Assembly (NCBI GenBank): GCA_030149295.1
Contig: JASBRV010000080.1
Coordinates: 1 to 64,000, forward strand
Source: Bacteriovoracales bacterium
GTDB lineage: Bacteria; Bdellovibrionota; Bacteriovoracia; Bacteriovoracales; Bacteriovoracaceae
Length of the DNA stretch: 64,000 bases
Direction of reading: 5' to 3'
Positions 19,034 through 27,793 of the stretch are shown piece after piece. The notes beneath the pieces are model-generated. The model saw only the letters and a list, made by a program, of their open reading frames with translations. It was not told where the DNA came from and ran no database searches. Numbering within the stretch: the first letter of the stretch is position 1; each line of letters begins with the position of its first letter. Position numbers and translations under genes: made by a program.

Positions 19034-19736
19034 ATCGGAAATTTATCATAAAAGGTGGTCTCCCCAAGAACATACCTTTTCTTATCGTGGGCTTTATTTT
19101 TCATTTTGGCTAGATGAGGAGGGAAAAGGAGCGTTGCCTTTTTTTTCTTGGGAAGGTTTTAACCTCTTCTCCTTTTATCGAAAAGACCATGGAAATCGTG
19201 ATGGTTCCTCCCTCTATGAGTGGGCCAGTTCCCTTTTAGGAGAGGCGGGAATAGAGAGTTTTTCAGGAAGAATTAAACTGGTCACCATGCCAAGATTACT
19301 GGGATATGTCTTTAATCCTGTTTCATTTTGGTATTGTTATGAGGGAGATGAGTGTCTTGCTGTTATTTGTGAGGTTAATAATACTTTTGGTGAGTCCCAT
19401 AATTATATTGTTAAAAATCCTCAAGAAAATAAAGATACTACGATGGAAAAAGTGTTTCATGTATCTCCCTTCTATCCTAATAAGGGAACATACCAATTTA
19501 ACTTGGCTGAGAGTGACTTTATTGGAATTCGTTATGAGAGTGACCAGGGTAAGTTTTTCGCTTCTCTAAAAGGTTATGAATACAATGATTCACTTTTGGC
19601 TCTCTTTTTTAAAAATCCCTTTTTCACAATGTTTGTTGTTTGGGCAATACACTATCAAGCCTTAAGACTTTATATGAAAAAAGCAAAGTTTTTTAAAAAA
19701 CCGAGGCCGCCGGCCAATCATTGGAGCACTTATTAG
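19020..19736 (+). CDS. DUF1365 family protein
   Basis: YHKRWSPQEHTFSYRGLYFSFWLDE, LGYVFNPVSFWYCYE, EVNNTFGESHNY motifs. Confidence 0.88.
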   Translation: MQFYKSEIYHKRWSPQEHTFSYRGLYFSFWLDEEGKGALPFFSWEGFNLFSFYRKDHGNRDGSSLYEWASSLLGEAGIESFSGRIKLVTMPRLLGYVFNPVSFWYCYEGDECLAVICEVNNTFGESHNYIVKNPQENKDTTMEKVFHVSPFYPNKGTYQFNLAESDFIGIRYESDQGKFFASLKGYEYNDSLLALFFKNPFFTMFVVWAIHYQALRLYMKKAKFFKKPRPPANHWSTY

Positions 19737-19751
19737 ACGAGCTCTCTTCCC

Positions 19752-21008
19752 TTGGGGTATGGTGTCGATGTGAAATTAGTCAAAACTGTAGCCTTAAATT
19801 CTGAAAATGAGTTCAAATACATCTTGCTTTTAGCCTTAATTCAGTTCGCTCATATGGTGGACTTCGTCGTCCTTATGCCCTTGGGACCTACCCTTATAAA
19901 GGATCTTGAGATAACTCCAGTAGAGTTTGGCAGTCTTGTTTCTTCTTATAATTATACAGCTGCTTTCTTTGGACTATTATTTGGAAGTTTTGCTGATAAA
20001 TTTGATCGCAAACCACTCCTTCTTCTTTCTCTTTGTGGTTTTATCCTTGGGACTTTTAGTTGCGCTCTCGGAAATAGCTTTGAACTCCTTTTGATTTCAA
20101 GAATGTTCACCGGTGCTTTTGGTGGCATGATGAACGGACTTATTTTCGCAGTTATTAGTGATGTCGTTCCTTTTGAGCGGCGAGGTAAGGCGATGGGGGT
20201 CGTGATGAGTGCCTTCTCTGTTGCTAGTGTTATTGGCGTTCCCATCGGTCTTGCCATATCTGATCTCTCTCGCTGGCAAAACACCTTTCATTTTATAGGA
20301 CTTTTTAGTTTATTTATTCTTTTGGCCACTCAATTGATTTTTCCCAATATTACTCAGCATATAGGAGTTCAAAGAGACTCTTTTCAAAAGCGTGTCATCA
20401 AGCTTTTAAAAAATAGAGATTATTTAACGAGCTTTATTTTTATCTCAATAGTTAGTGGAAGCATTTTTCTTCTCATACCTTATCTTTCACCTTTCGCTGT
20501 CAATAATATGGGAATAGAGACTGAGCAGCTTAAGTATATGTATTTGACCGGTGGTATTTTCACTGTGATCACCGCGAGAATCGCAGGTGTTTTGACAGAT
20601 AAAATAGGAGCGCTGAAATTATTTACCATTATGGTTTTCATCTCTTTCTTGGCCGTGCTTCTTTATACTCATAGTTCGAAAATCTCCTTTATTCATTACT
20701 TGGTCTTGGGCACCTTTTTCATGACAATGGTCTCTGGAAGGATGATTCCTTGTATGACCTTAATTTCTGAGGTCCCTAGTCTAGACGATAGAGGCTTTTT
20801 TATGAGTGTTATGCATTCTTTCAGGGCAGTGGGAAGTGCAACTATGACATTAGTTGGAGGACTGTTTATTACAGAGATGCCGAATGGAAAGCTCATTGGA
20901 TTTGATCATGCAGGCTATTTTTCTATTGTCATGGGGGTTATCACCGTGGCGATGGCATCTCTCATAGGCTCAATTATCAAAAAGAAGCCTTCTGTGACCA
21001 GCATTTAG
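19752..21008 (+). CDS. MFS transporter
   Basis: 12-TM-like hydrophobicity; GSFADKFDRKPLLL motif A and second-half TDKIGALK. Confidence 0.88.
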   Translation: MGYGVDVKLVKTVALNSENEFKYILLLALIQFAHMVDFVVLMPLGPTLIKDLEITPVEFGSLVSSYNYTAAFFGLLFGSFADKFDRKPLLLLSLCGFILGTFSCALGNSFELLLISRMFTGAFGGMMNGLIFAVISDVVPFERRGKAMGVVMSAFSVASVIGVPIGLAISDLSRWQNTFHFIGLFSLFILLATQLIFPNITQHIGVQRDSFQKRVIKLLKNRDYLTSFIFISIVSGSIFLLIPYLSPFAVNNMGIETEQLKYMYLTGGIFTVITARIAGVLTDKIGALKLFTIMVFISFLAVLLYTHSSKISFIHYLVLGTFFMTMVSGRMIPCMTLISEVPSLDDRGFFMSVMHSFRAVGSATMTLVGGLFITEMPNGKLIGFDHAGYFSIVMGVITVAMASLIGSIIKKKPSVTSI

Positions 21009-21188
21009 GACACTTTTCCGATCGTTTCAGTTGGTTGTGTTTTGTCACCATTTCCTCTAAAAGCCAGCGTTCATGGGGCTTTAGTCTCTCAATTTCTTAC
21101 ATTTCTCTTTATCTTGATCGCACCTCAAAATTCTTCGTAGATTCGCTTCAAAATTATCTATAATATACAGAGGCTAAGGAGAGCGGGT

Positions 21189-22559
21189 ATGCGGAAATTT
21201 ACACTATTATCATCTTTAATTCTTCTCTTTGCTTGTAATCAAGAGGATCGCTGTAGCGATGAATTTGTTCTCGATTATCAGCGCATGGGAGATGCCTTTG
21301 AAAGGTTATACAAGCCAAATGCGGGGTCATTTGAAGTAAAGACATTTGATGACTCCTTGTCGCGTTTTCTCAGTAATCACAAAGATGTGGAATGTAAATA
21401 TGAAGGAACTCAGCTTAGTCCTACGAAAGAAGTAGAAGCCGTTCGCAGGAAACTCGCAACCATCCTCACCCCCAAAGGAATACAGTCAAAGTCTCTTGCA
21501 AGTCTCGATTTTAGACTTTCACCGAAGGTTATTTACGGTGAAGATAATAGAGAACAAGTGGCAGATGTTGCGGGAGTCTATCAAAGTTGGGCCGGATCAA
21601 CTCTGGCACAGATTTCCCCCAAGAAATGGGATCAAAACTACAGCTTTATAGGTGGGACTTATCAAGAGGAATTGTCATTATGCCCTGGAGAGCGATTTTC
21701 CCAAGAGTTTAGCGTCGCAAGATGTAGCGGTTTTCTTGTCGCACCAGATGTCGTGGTCACAGCGGGCCATTGTATGCAGTCTCAATTAGATTGTGACAAC
21801 TTTCGATGGGTACTTGATTTCCATAATGATGCCAAAGGGACAAGTGCTTCTAAAGTCTTTGAGTGTGCCGAAGTTCTTGATCAGAAGTTAGATGACACTA
21901 ATGACTACGCGGTTATTAGACTCAATAGAGAAGTTTCGGGAAGAAAGTTTTTTAGAACTAGAACCAGCGGAATAGTTGCTCAAAATACGCCTTTAGTTAT
22001 GATAGGTTATCCTTCTGGTATTTCGGCCAAGGTCGCCGATGGTGCTGTTGTGAGAGATAGTTCAGCGCGAGATTTTTTTGTGACCAATACGGACTCTTTT
22101 GGTGGCAACTCAGGCTCTGCTGTCATTAATCGTGATACAGGAGTTGTCGAGGGAATCCTAGTTCGGGGTGATCAAGATTTTGATATTATTGACGGTCCTG
22201 ATGGAGGTCGCTGTCGTATTGAGAGAGTGTGTCCTGATAATGGTTGCGAAGGTGAGGAAGTGACCAAAATGACAGCGGTAAAAGGAATACCTCTCCTTGC
22301 TGATCCCGAGGCTATTAGAGCAGGTCTTTATAGTGATAAGAATTTCCCGTCTATCTCTGATGGTTTCCCAATTTCATTTCTTGGATATAGCTACGGTGGA
22401 CATACAGTCGGAGGGTTAAAATTTCTTGACCGCTGTGGGATCCATTACTATGAAAATGATAAGCCAGAAGCTTGGAAAGAGTTTCATGTTGGGGAGTGTG
22501 CTCAAACGACTGATTTGGATCAAGTGATTAATACTTTTGGAAATCTTTTTTATTTCTAA
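21189..22559 (+). CDS. Trypsin-like (S1) serine protease lipoprotein
   Basis: Lipobox ILLFACNQ; triad motifs VVTAGHC, NDYAVIRL, FGGNSGSAV. Confidence 0.88.
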   Translation: MRKFTLLSSLILLFACNQEDRCSDEFVLDYQRMGDAFERLYKPNAGSFEVKTFDDSLSRFLSNHKDVECKYEGTQLSPTKEVEAVRRKLATILTPKGIQSKSLASLDFRLSPKVIYGEDNREQVADVAGVYQSWAGSTLAQISPKKWDQNYSFIGGTYQEELSLCPGERFSQEFSVARCSGFLVAPDVVVTAGHCMQSQLDCDNFRWVLDFHNDAKGTSASKVFECAEVLDQKLDDTNDYAVIRLNREVSGRKFFRTRTSGIVAQNTPLVMIGYPSGISAKVADGAVVRDSSARDFFVTNTDSFGGNSGSAVINRDTGVVEGILVRGDQDFDIIDGPDGGRCRIERVCPDNGCEGEEVTKMTAVKGIPLLADPEAIRAGLYSDKNFPSISDGFPISFLGYSYGGHTVGGLKFLDRCGIHYYENDKPEAWKEFHVGECAQTTDLDQVINTFGNLFYF

Positions 22560-23097
22560 TGAAAACAAAATGATCACAATATTGGCCCCTTACTTTAAGG
22601 GGCTTTTTTAATTCTGTTTGAGTAAAGTGAAGTTCTTTGATGAGATTTAGACTTCTCGTATTTTCGGGATGGATTTGGGCCTCATACTGATCAATCTTTA
22701 AACTCTCATGGCCATAGCTAAGCGTTTTATCGAGAGCATTTCTCATGATTCCTTTTCCTTGCTTTTCCTTACTCAAAGAGTAAGTAATAAGACTCTTGGT
22801 TTTAAAAAGTTTTCTTTGGATATTAAATAATGAAATTCGACCAATACATTCTGTCTCTTGCCATAGGACAAATCGAAATGCCGTTTGTCTTTCCCAGTCG
22901 AGTCGACTTTGCCATATTTTTCGCTGCCAAAATTCCTCACTAAAATAGTCTTGAGGAGGCTCAGGAAGCCAGGGAAGAAGGTGTGCTTTTTGGTCTAGTT
23001 GCCATCGAGCGATTGGTGTTACTGGAGCTTCATGGAGGGGTTTAATTTGGACATTTGGTAAATATAGGATCATTTTTTTGTTAATTCTATTCGACAT
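22528..23097 (-). CDS. GNAT-family N-acetyltransferase (RimJ/RimL-like)
   Basis: RFVLWQETECIGRISLFNI, YSLSKEKQGKGIMRNAL, HPENTRSLNLIKELHF. Confidence 0.85.
   Translation of the reverse strand: MSNRINKKMILYLPNVQIKPLHEAPVTPIARWQLDQKAHLLPWLPEPPQDYFSEEFWQRKIWQSRLDWERQTAFRFVLWQETECIGRISLFNIQRKLFKTKSLITYSLSKEKQGKGIMRNALDKTLSYGHESLKIDQYEAQIHPENTRSLNLIKELHFTQTELKKPLKVRGQYCDHFVFIRNKKDFQKY
22585..22609 (+). terminator. Intrinsic terminator of the S1 protease gene
   Basis: GCCCCTTA-CTT-TAAGGGGC followed by TTTTTT; lies inside the 3' coding end of the convergent GNAT gene. Confidence 0.75.
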
Positions 23098-23144
23098 TTT
23101 CTGTAATGCCTTATCTAGCTTGAATTTTGATATTATAGTGCTTT

Positions 23145-24443
23145 ATGGCTAAGAAAAAATTTATCTCCAATAGACTAGGTCGTTTTGCAGAACTTGGGAA
23201 GTCTCTCACCATTGCCTCCACTCATCTTGCTATAGAGAAAATCGAAGGCGCCTTGAGTAAAAAAGAAGAGTATCAAAGAAAGGTCTTGGCGACCAAGGAG
23301 ATTGTCCAAAGTATGGGGGAGCTCAAGGGAGCCCTCATGAAATTAGGTCAAATGCTTTCCATCACAGAGGATCTTGTCCTGCCTCCAGAAGTCTCTGCCA
23401 TATTTACTGAATTGCAAAAGAATGCCCCTCCAATGAAGGATGAGGATATTAATCGGGTCTTTGAAAATTGTTTTAAAAAGCTGCCAGAAGATCTTTTTTT
23501 AGAATTTGATCGCAAGCCGATTGCAGCAGCTTCTATCGGTCAAGTTCACGTTGGCAAATTACCTACGGGTGAGAAAGTCGCCATTAAAGTTCAATATCCA
23601 AAAATTGCTAAGGCCATAAAAAATGATTTTAATAATTTAGATAGTCTAAAGAGACTTGCCGGCCTTTTATTCCCCAAGATTCCGGATATCGATAGTTACC
23701 TCAAGGAATTGAAACGCTCATTAGCCGAGGAATGTGACTATCGAATTGAAAGTCAATGGCTACAAGAGTTTCGAGACAAGTCCAAAGAGCGATTTCCTCA
23801 AGTTAAAATCCCAAAAGTTTATCCTGAATTTTCTGGTGAGACCGTCCTTACTATGGAGTTTATGCAGGGGCAAGACTTTGTTGATAGTAAGAACTTTTCT
23901 CAAGACGAAAAAAATAAATTGGCTCAATTGCTCTATGACTATCATAATTTTTGTTTTTATGAATTGAGGATGATCCATTCTGACCCACAATATGGAAATT
24001 TTCTCTTTAACCAAGAAGAGATTGTCTTCCTGGATTTTGGTTCAGTCCGAACCTTTGATCGTGAATTCGTTTTAGATTATATTTCCCTTTTAAAGTCGAT
24101 TGAGAATAAGGATGTAAAACTCTATAGAGCAACACTTCTTAAATTTGGCTTCTTTGATGAGAATGATGAGTGGAAACTTTTTGAAAGGCATTTGGATATG
24201 GTTTCAAAGCTCTATGAACCTTATAATAGGGAAGGCACTTACCGAATTCCTAAAAGTAATCCAGTGGATATGATTAAGGGTTTTGTGGAAACCATCGATC
24301 TAAAGGGAAGAAAAAGTCCTAAAGAAGAGTTTTTACTTCTCGATCGCTCTCACCTAGGGCTTTATACTAAGATAAAAGGTTGGGACGCTGAGATTGATTG
24401 GGTTTCAAGTAAACTGGCAGGTTGGAGTCTTTATGAAACTTAA
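23145..24443 (+). CDS. ABC1/UbiB-family atypical kinase
   Basis: KLGQMLS, AAASIGQVHVGKLPTGEKVAIKVQYP, MIHSDPQYGNFLF, LDFGSVR motifs. Confidence 0.93.
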   Translation: MAKKKFISNRLGRFAELGKSLTIASTHLAIEKIEGALSKKEEYQRKVLATKEIVQSMGELKGALMKLGQMLSITEDLVLPPEVSAIFTELQKNAPPMKDEDINRVFENCFKKLPEDLFLEFDRKPIAAASIGQVHVGKLPTGEKVAIKVQYPKIAKAIKNDFNNLDSLKRLAGLLFPKIPDIDSYLKELKRSLAEECDYRIESQWLQEFRDKSKERFPQVKIPKVYPEFSGETVLTMEFMQGQDFVDSKNFSQDEKNKLAQLLYDYHNFCFYELRMIHSDPQYGNFLFNQEEIVFLDFGSVRTFDREFVLDYISLLKSIENKDVKLYRATLLKFGFFDENDEWKLFERHLDMVSKLYEPYNREGTYRIPKSNPVDMIKGFVETIDLKGRKSPKEEFLLLDRSHLGLYTKIKGWDAEIDWVSSKLAGWSLYET

Positions 24444-25011
24444 TTTATTTTTAGTGGTATTCTTGTTTTCTTTTTCTGGTTCTGCAGAGGTCGCCACTTT
24501 TGGGGGAGGTTGCTTTTGGTGCATGGAACCTCCCTATGAAGGACTTGAGGGAGTGAGTTCAGTAATCAGCGGGTATATGGGAGGAAGTAAAGAGAATGCC
24601 GACTACAAAAAAGTATCTAGTGGCATGACAAAGCATTTGGAAGTAGTCCAAATAACCTATGATCCGAAAAAAATTTCATACAAAGAACTTGTTAAGATTT
24701 TTTGGAGAAATGTTGATCCCACTCAGGCCGATGGCCAATTTAATGATAAGGGGGATCAATATAAAACAGTAATTTTCTTTCACGACCAAGCCCAAAAAAC
24801 AACTGCCCTAGAAAGTAAAAAACGTCTGGAGGAGAGTGGTAAGTTCAAAAAACCAATAGTGACAAAGATTATTCCAGCAAAGAAATTCTTCCCTGCAGAA
24901 GACTATCATCAAGATTATTACAAAAAGAATACGCTTAGATATAAATACTATCGTTATTTATCAGGCCGAGATGATTTCATTGAAAAGCACTGGGGAAAAA
25001 CTAGGAAATAG
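24433..25011 (+). CDS. msrA: Peptide methionine sulfoxide reductase MsrA, exported
   Basis: FGGGCFWCMEPPYE, GYMGG, KFFPAEDYHQDYY; start reassigned to MKLNLFLVVFLFSFSGSAE. Confidence 0.93.
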   Translation: MKLNLFLVVFLFSFSGSAEVATFGGGCFWCMEPPYEGLEGVSSVISGYMGGSKENADYKKVSSGMTKHLEVVQITYDPKKISYKELVKIFWRNVDPTQADGQFNDKGDQYKTVIFFHDQAQKTTALESKKRLEESGKFKKPIVTKIIPAKKFFPAEDYHQDYYKKNTLRYKYYRYLSGRDDFIEKHWGKTRK

Positions 25012-25141
25012 CTCCTAGAGTAAATATTTTGATGAGGTAAGAGCTGAGGACCTTTCTTGCCATGTTAATTTCTTCATGACTTGCTTGATTTTGGCTAATA
25101 GACCATAAAATATCAAATACCTGTCTTAATGTCTTATTCAT
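25001..25141 (-). CDS. 46-aa small ORF downstream of the Hpt-REC gene
   Basis: MNKTLRQVFDILWSISQNQASHEEINMARKVLSSYLIKIFTLGAIS*; GAAGGT-like SD upstream; below the ORF-track length cutoff. Confidence 0.4.
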   Translation of the reverse strand: MNKTLRQVFDILWSISQNQASHEEINMARKVLSSYLIKIFTLGAIS

Positions 25142-25150
25142 AATGACCTT

Positions 25151-26128
25151 CTATCGAAACTCTTTTTTTAACTTGAGAAGATTTTCTAACTCTTCCTTTA
25201 GGCTTTGTCTGAGAGCTTCTTTTCCCTCTTTTTTAAGATAATTGTCAAGATCGTTGAATTGATAAAGAATGTAATTCAGAGATCTATTGAGAAGTTTTAT
25301 TGTTTGGGCCCTTTTTACAGTCTGCGAAGCCAGAGATATAACCTGGTGCTCCTCAAAAGGCTTTTCTAAGAATCCACTCGCTCCAAGATCAATACCTTCA
25401 ATTAAAAGTTTGTTGTCAACGAATCCGGTAATGAAAATGACAGGAGTATCTAATTTATGGTTTCTAATCTCTTTGAGGAGTTGCATTCCGCTCATTTGAG
25501 GCATTTTAAGATCAGTGCATATGAGGTCCGGCTCAGTATGAAGGGTCTCTTTAATAAGATCTTCGGGATTGGTAAAGGTGAGAACTTTAAAACCAAAACC
25601 TATAAGTATATCTTCTATTTGCTCACAAATAAAAACTTCATCGTCGACCACATAGATAAGACCTTTCCCTTTTTCCTTTTCTAGCGTAGCTCTCTTTTTT
25701 ACTTTTTCATGAACCTTTTCGACAATCTCTTCCTTCATATTCTCTTTCTGAACAGAAGGCCGTTCTTTTTCAGTTTCCAGTCCAAAAGTATTTGTGTCTA
25801 AGGAGGGTTCATCGTTATCAAGAATTTTTCTAGCGCTATCGATGGCTTGAAGGAAATAATCGATTTGTTCTTGAGTAAAACTTCCTACTTCTCGCAATGA
25901 TTCAAATTGCGATTCAATTGTGTGCATAAATGATTGAAGGGTGTCTATTTCAAACATCCCAGCAGCCCCTTTAAGGCTGTGAAAAGAGCGAAAAATTCCA
26001 TTGAAATTTTCTGTGAAGTTATCTCCTTTTTCAAGATTCAGGAGAAAGTCTTCTGATTCGTTGAGCATTTCATCGGCTTCAACTCTAAACTCTTCTAAAA
26101 CGTCTGGGTCAATCATTTGGGTATCCAA
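25151..26128 (-). CDS. CheA P1-like Hpt domain plus response-regulator receiver domain protein
   Basis: Hpt: SFHSLKGAAGMF; REC: VVDDE, DLICTDLKMP, FITGF, LEKPF. Confidence 0.9.
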   Translation of the reverse strand: MDTQMIDPDVLEEFRVEADEMLNESEDFLLNLEKGDNFTENFNGIFRSFHSLKGAAGMFEIDTLQSFMHTIESQFESLREVGSFTQEQIDYFLQAIDSARKILDNDEPSLDTNTFGLETEKERPSVQKENMKEEIVEKVHEKVKKRATLEKEKGKGLIYVVDDEVFICEQIEDILIGFGFKVLTFTNPEDLIKETLHTEPDLICTDLKMPQMSGMQLLKEIRNHKLDTPVIFITGFVDNKLLIEGIDLGASGFLEKPFEEHQVISLASQTVKRAQTIKLLNRSLNYILYQFNDLDNYLKKEGKEALRQSLKEELENLLKLKKEFR

Positions 26129-26186
26129 TAAATAATAAATGCTTAAATAGTCTAACAGAACTTAGGAATTCTATAAACGAAGAATA

Positions 26187-26234
26187 ATTCACTACCTTTT
26201 CTTCTTAGTGAATAACTCGGTAATTACTGAGTAA
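26187..26234. promoter_or_regulatory. Cluster of dyads in the divergent Hpt-REC/XRE promoter region
   Basis: ATTCACTA-N11-TAGTGAAT (26187-26213) next to ACTCGGTAATTACTGAGT (26215-26232). Confidence 0.45.
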
Positions 26235-26321
26235 GAGAATTTTGTCACCTTAAATCAATGCTTCAATACTTTTTTTTGGGATAATCAAATTAATATTTGA
26301 AGGATTAGATAAAGGTAATTC

Positions 26322-26603
26322 ATGCGAAATTTTATGAACGTTGCAAACTTGGTAAAAGAAGCGCGACTTGATCATCCAAAAGGATATTCACAAGGGAAAC
26401 TGTCTAAAGAACTCGGTTATAAAAATGGTCAATTCATATCCAATCTCGAAAGAGGCCTTTGCTCTATCCCCCTTAAAGGTATGTCAAAATTTATAAAGGT
26501 TTTGAGCATTCCTAAAGAAGAACTTAAGGATGCTATTTTACAAGATTATGCGGAGACGATCGATTATTATCTTAATGAATATGATGAAAGCGATAAAGTT
26601 TAA
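26322..26603 (+). CDS. XRE-family HTH regulator
   Basis: LVKEARLDHPKGYSQGKLSKELGYKNGQFISNLERGLCSIP HTH. Confidence 0.8.
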   Translation: MRNFMNVANLVKEARLDHPKGYSQGKLSKELGYKNGQFISNLERGLCSIPLKGMSKFIKVLSIPKEELKDAILQDYAETIDYYLNEYDESDKV

Positions 26604-26608
26604 GAAAG

Positions 26609-27640
26609 TTAAATTTCTTTTTTTCTATAATTCATGGGTGAATAGCCCGTCCAATCCTTAAAGAACTTGTTAAAGGCAGCAGGCTCAGAAAAGCCAAGTT
26701 CATAAGATATTTCTGTCATGGAGCGCTCACTCATTGTCAGGAGTTGATGCGCTCGTAATCTTCTTACTGTTCTCTTAAGGTCATTAAATTGAATACCTTC
26801 TCTTTCTAGCTTTCGTTGTAGCGTTCTCTTAGAAAGAGACATCTGTTTTGAAACCTCTTCTATTGAAAGAGAGAGGGTGAGGTTAGAATGTTCAATGATT
26901 TTTATCACCTGACTGGCGATTTCCTCTTTTCGATTGAGGTAAACGCTTGTGAGTAGTTCATGCTTTCCTTTTGTTAGCCATTTTTTTGAATCTTCCAGTG
27001 AATAACTCTCTTCGCTACTTTTAAAGGGCTCATATTCTGAACTTTTAAAAACTAATTGATTTAAGTCAGACTTTTCAAAGGAGAGTTGTCTTTTTTCAAG
27101 ATCGTAATCATGTGGTCTTTTTGGTAAAACTTCCGCCCTTTTTAAAGAGCAAAGAAAATAAAGCCATTCGACTTGATGAATGATTGGGGGACTTTGATCC
27201 CAGTGACTCAAGCGAAATGAAATCGTGATCTCTTCATTTTCTTCGATTAAATAAAAGTGAAGAGGATTGAGGAGAGTGTGAAATTCATTCCAAAGAGAGA
27301 GGTATTCACTAAGGAACATTTTTTTTTGAGTTTTCTTTGTCCAAATATTGGAAAGGTTGTGCGCATTATCTATGACTTGGTCTCTTTCCTCCTCTAATAG
27401 TGAAGGCTTGTGCGAAAGAGACTCAAAGTTTTCCCAGACTTGGTTTTGATCAAAAATGAATTCCTGAGGATGATTCGCTAGAAAAGATTGTAAGCTTTTA
27501 TGGAGGGTCTTTAGCGAGTTTACCTCAAGGCTGAGATCACGAAGTGTTTCCAGATAAAGACGGTGAAAGTACCAGGGAGCAAGACCTAGCTTATCAAGGT
27601 GAGGAAGGTGCATATTGGGCGGTAGTATATCAGAGTACAT
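26609..27640 (-). CDS. AraC-family transcriptional regulator
   Basis: C-terminal double HTH: SKRTLQRKLEREGIQFNDLKRTVRRLRAHQLL..SMTEISYELGFSEPAAFNKFFKDWTGYSPMNYR. Confidence 0.9.
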   Translation of the reverse strand: MYSDILPPNMHLPHLDKLGLAPWYFHRLYLETLRDLSLEVNSLKTLHKSLQSFLANHPQEFIFDQNQVWENFESLSHKPSLLEEERDQVIDNAHNLSNIWTKKTQKKMFLSEYLSLWNEFHTLLNPLHFYLIEENEEITISFRLSHWDQSPPIIHQVEWLYFLCSLKRAEVLPKRPHDYDLEKRQLSFEKSDLNQLVFKSSEYEPFKSSEESYSLEDSKKWLTKGKHELLTSVYLNRKEEIASQVIKIIEHSNLTLSLSIEEVSKQMSLSKRTLQRKLEREGIQFNDLKRTVRRLRAHQLLTMSERSMTEISYELGFSEPAAFNKFFKDWTGYSPMNYRKKEI

Positions 27641-27793
27641 TGCTTGGTTAAAGCAACTAAAAAAAGTTGGGCCTAAAACTATTAAAGTAAATAAGACTTG
27701 ATGGATATTGACGGCTAAAGTTCCAAGTTTTTCTAGAAGGCTGAGGTAATAAAGGATAAATTAATATAAGTACTTATTTTATTTAAGGCGGTC

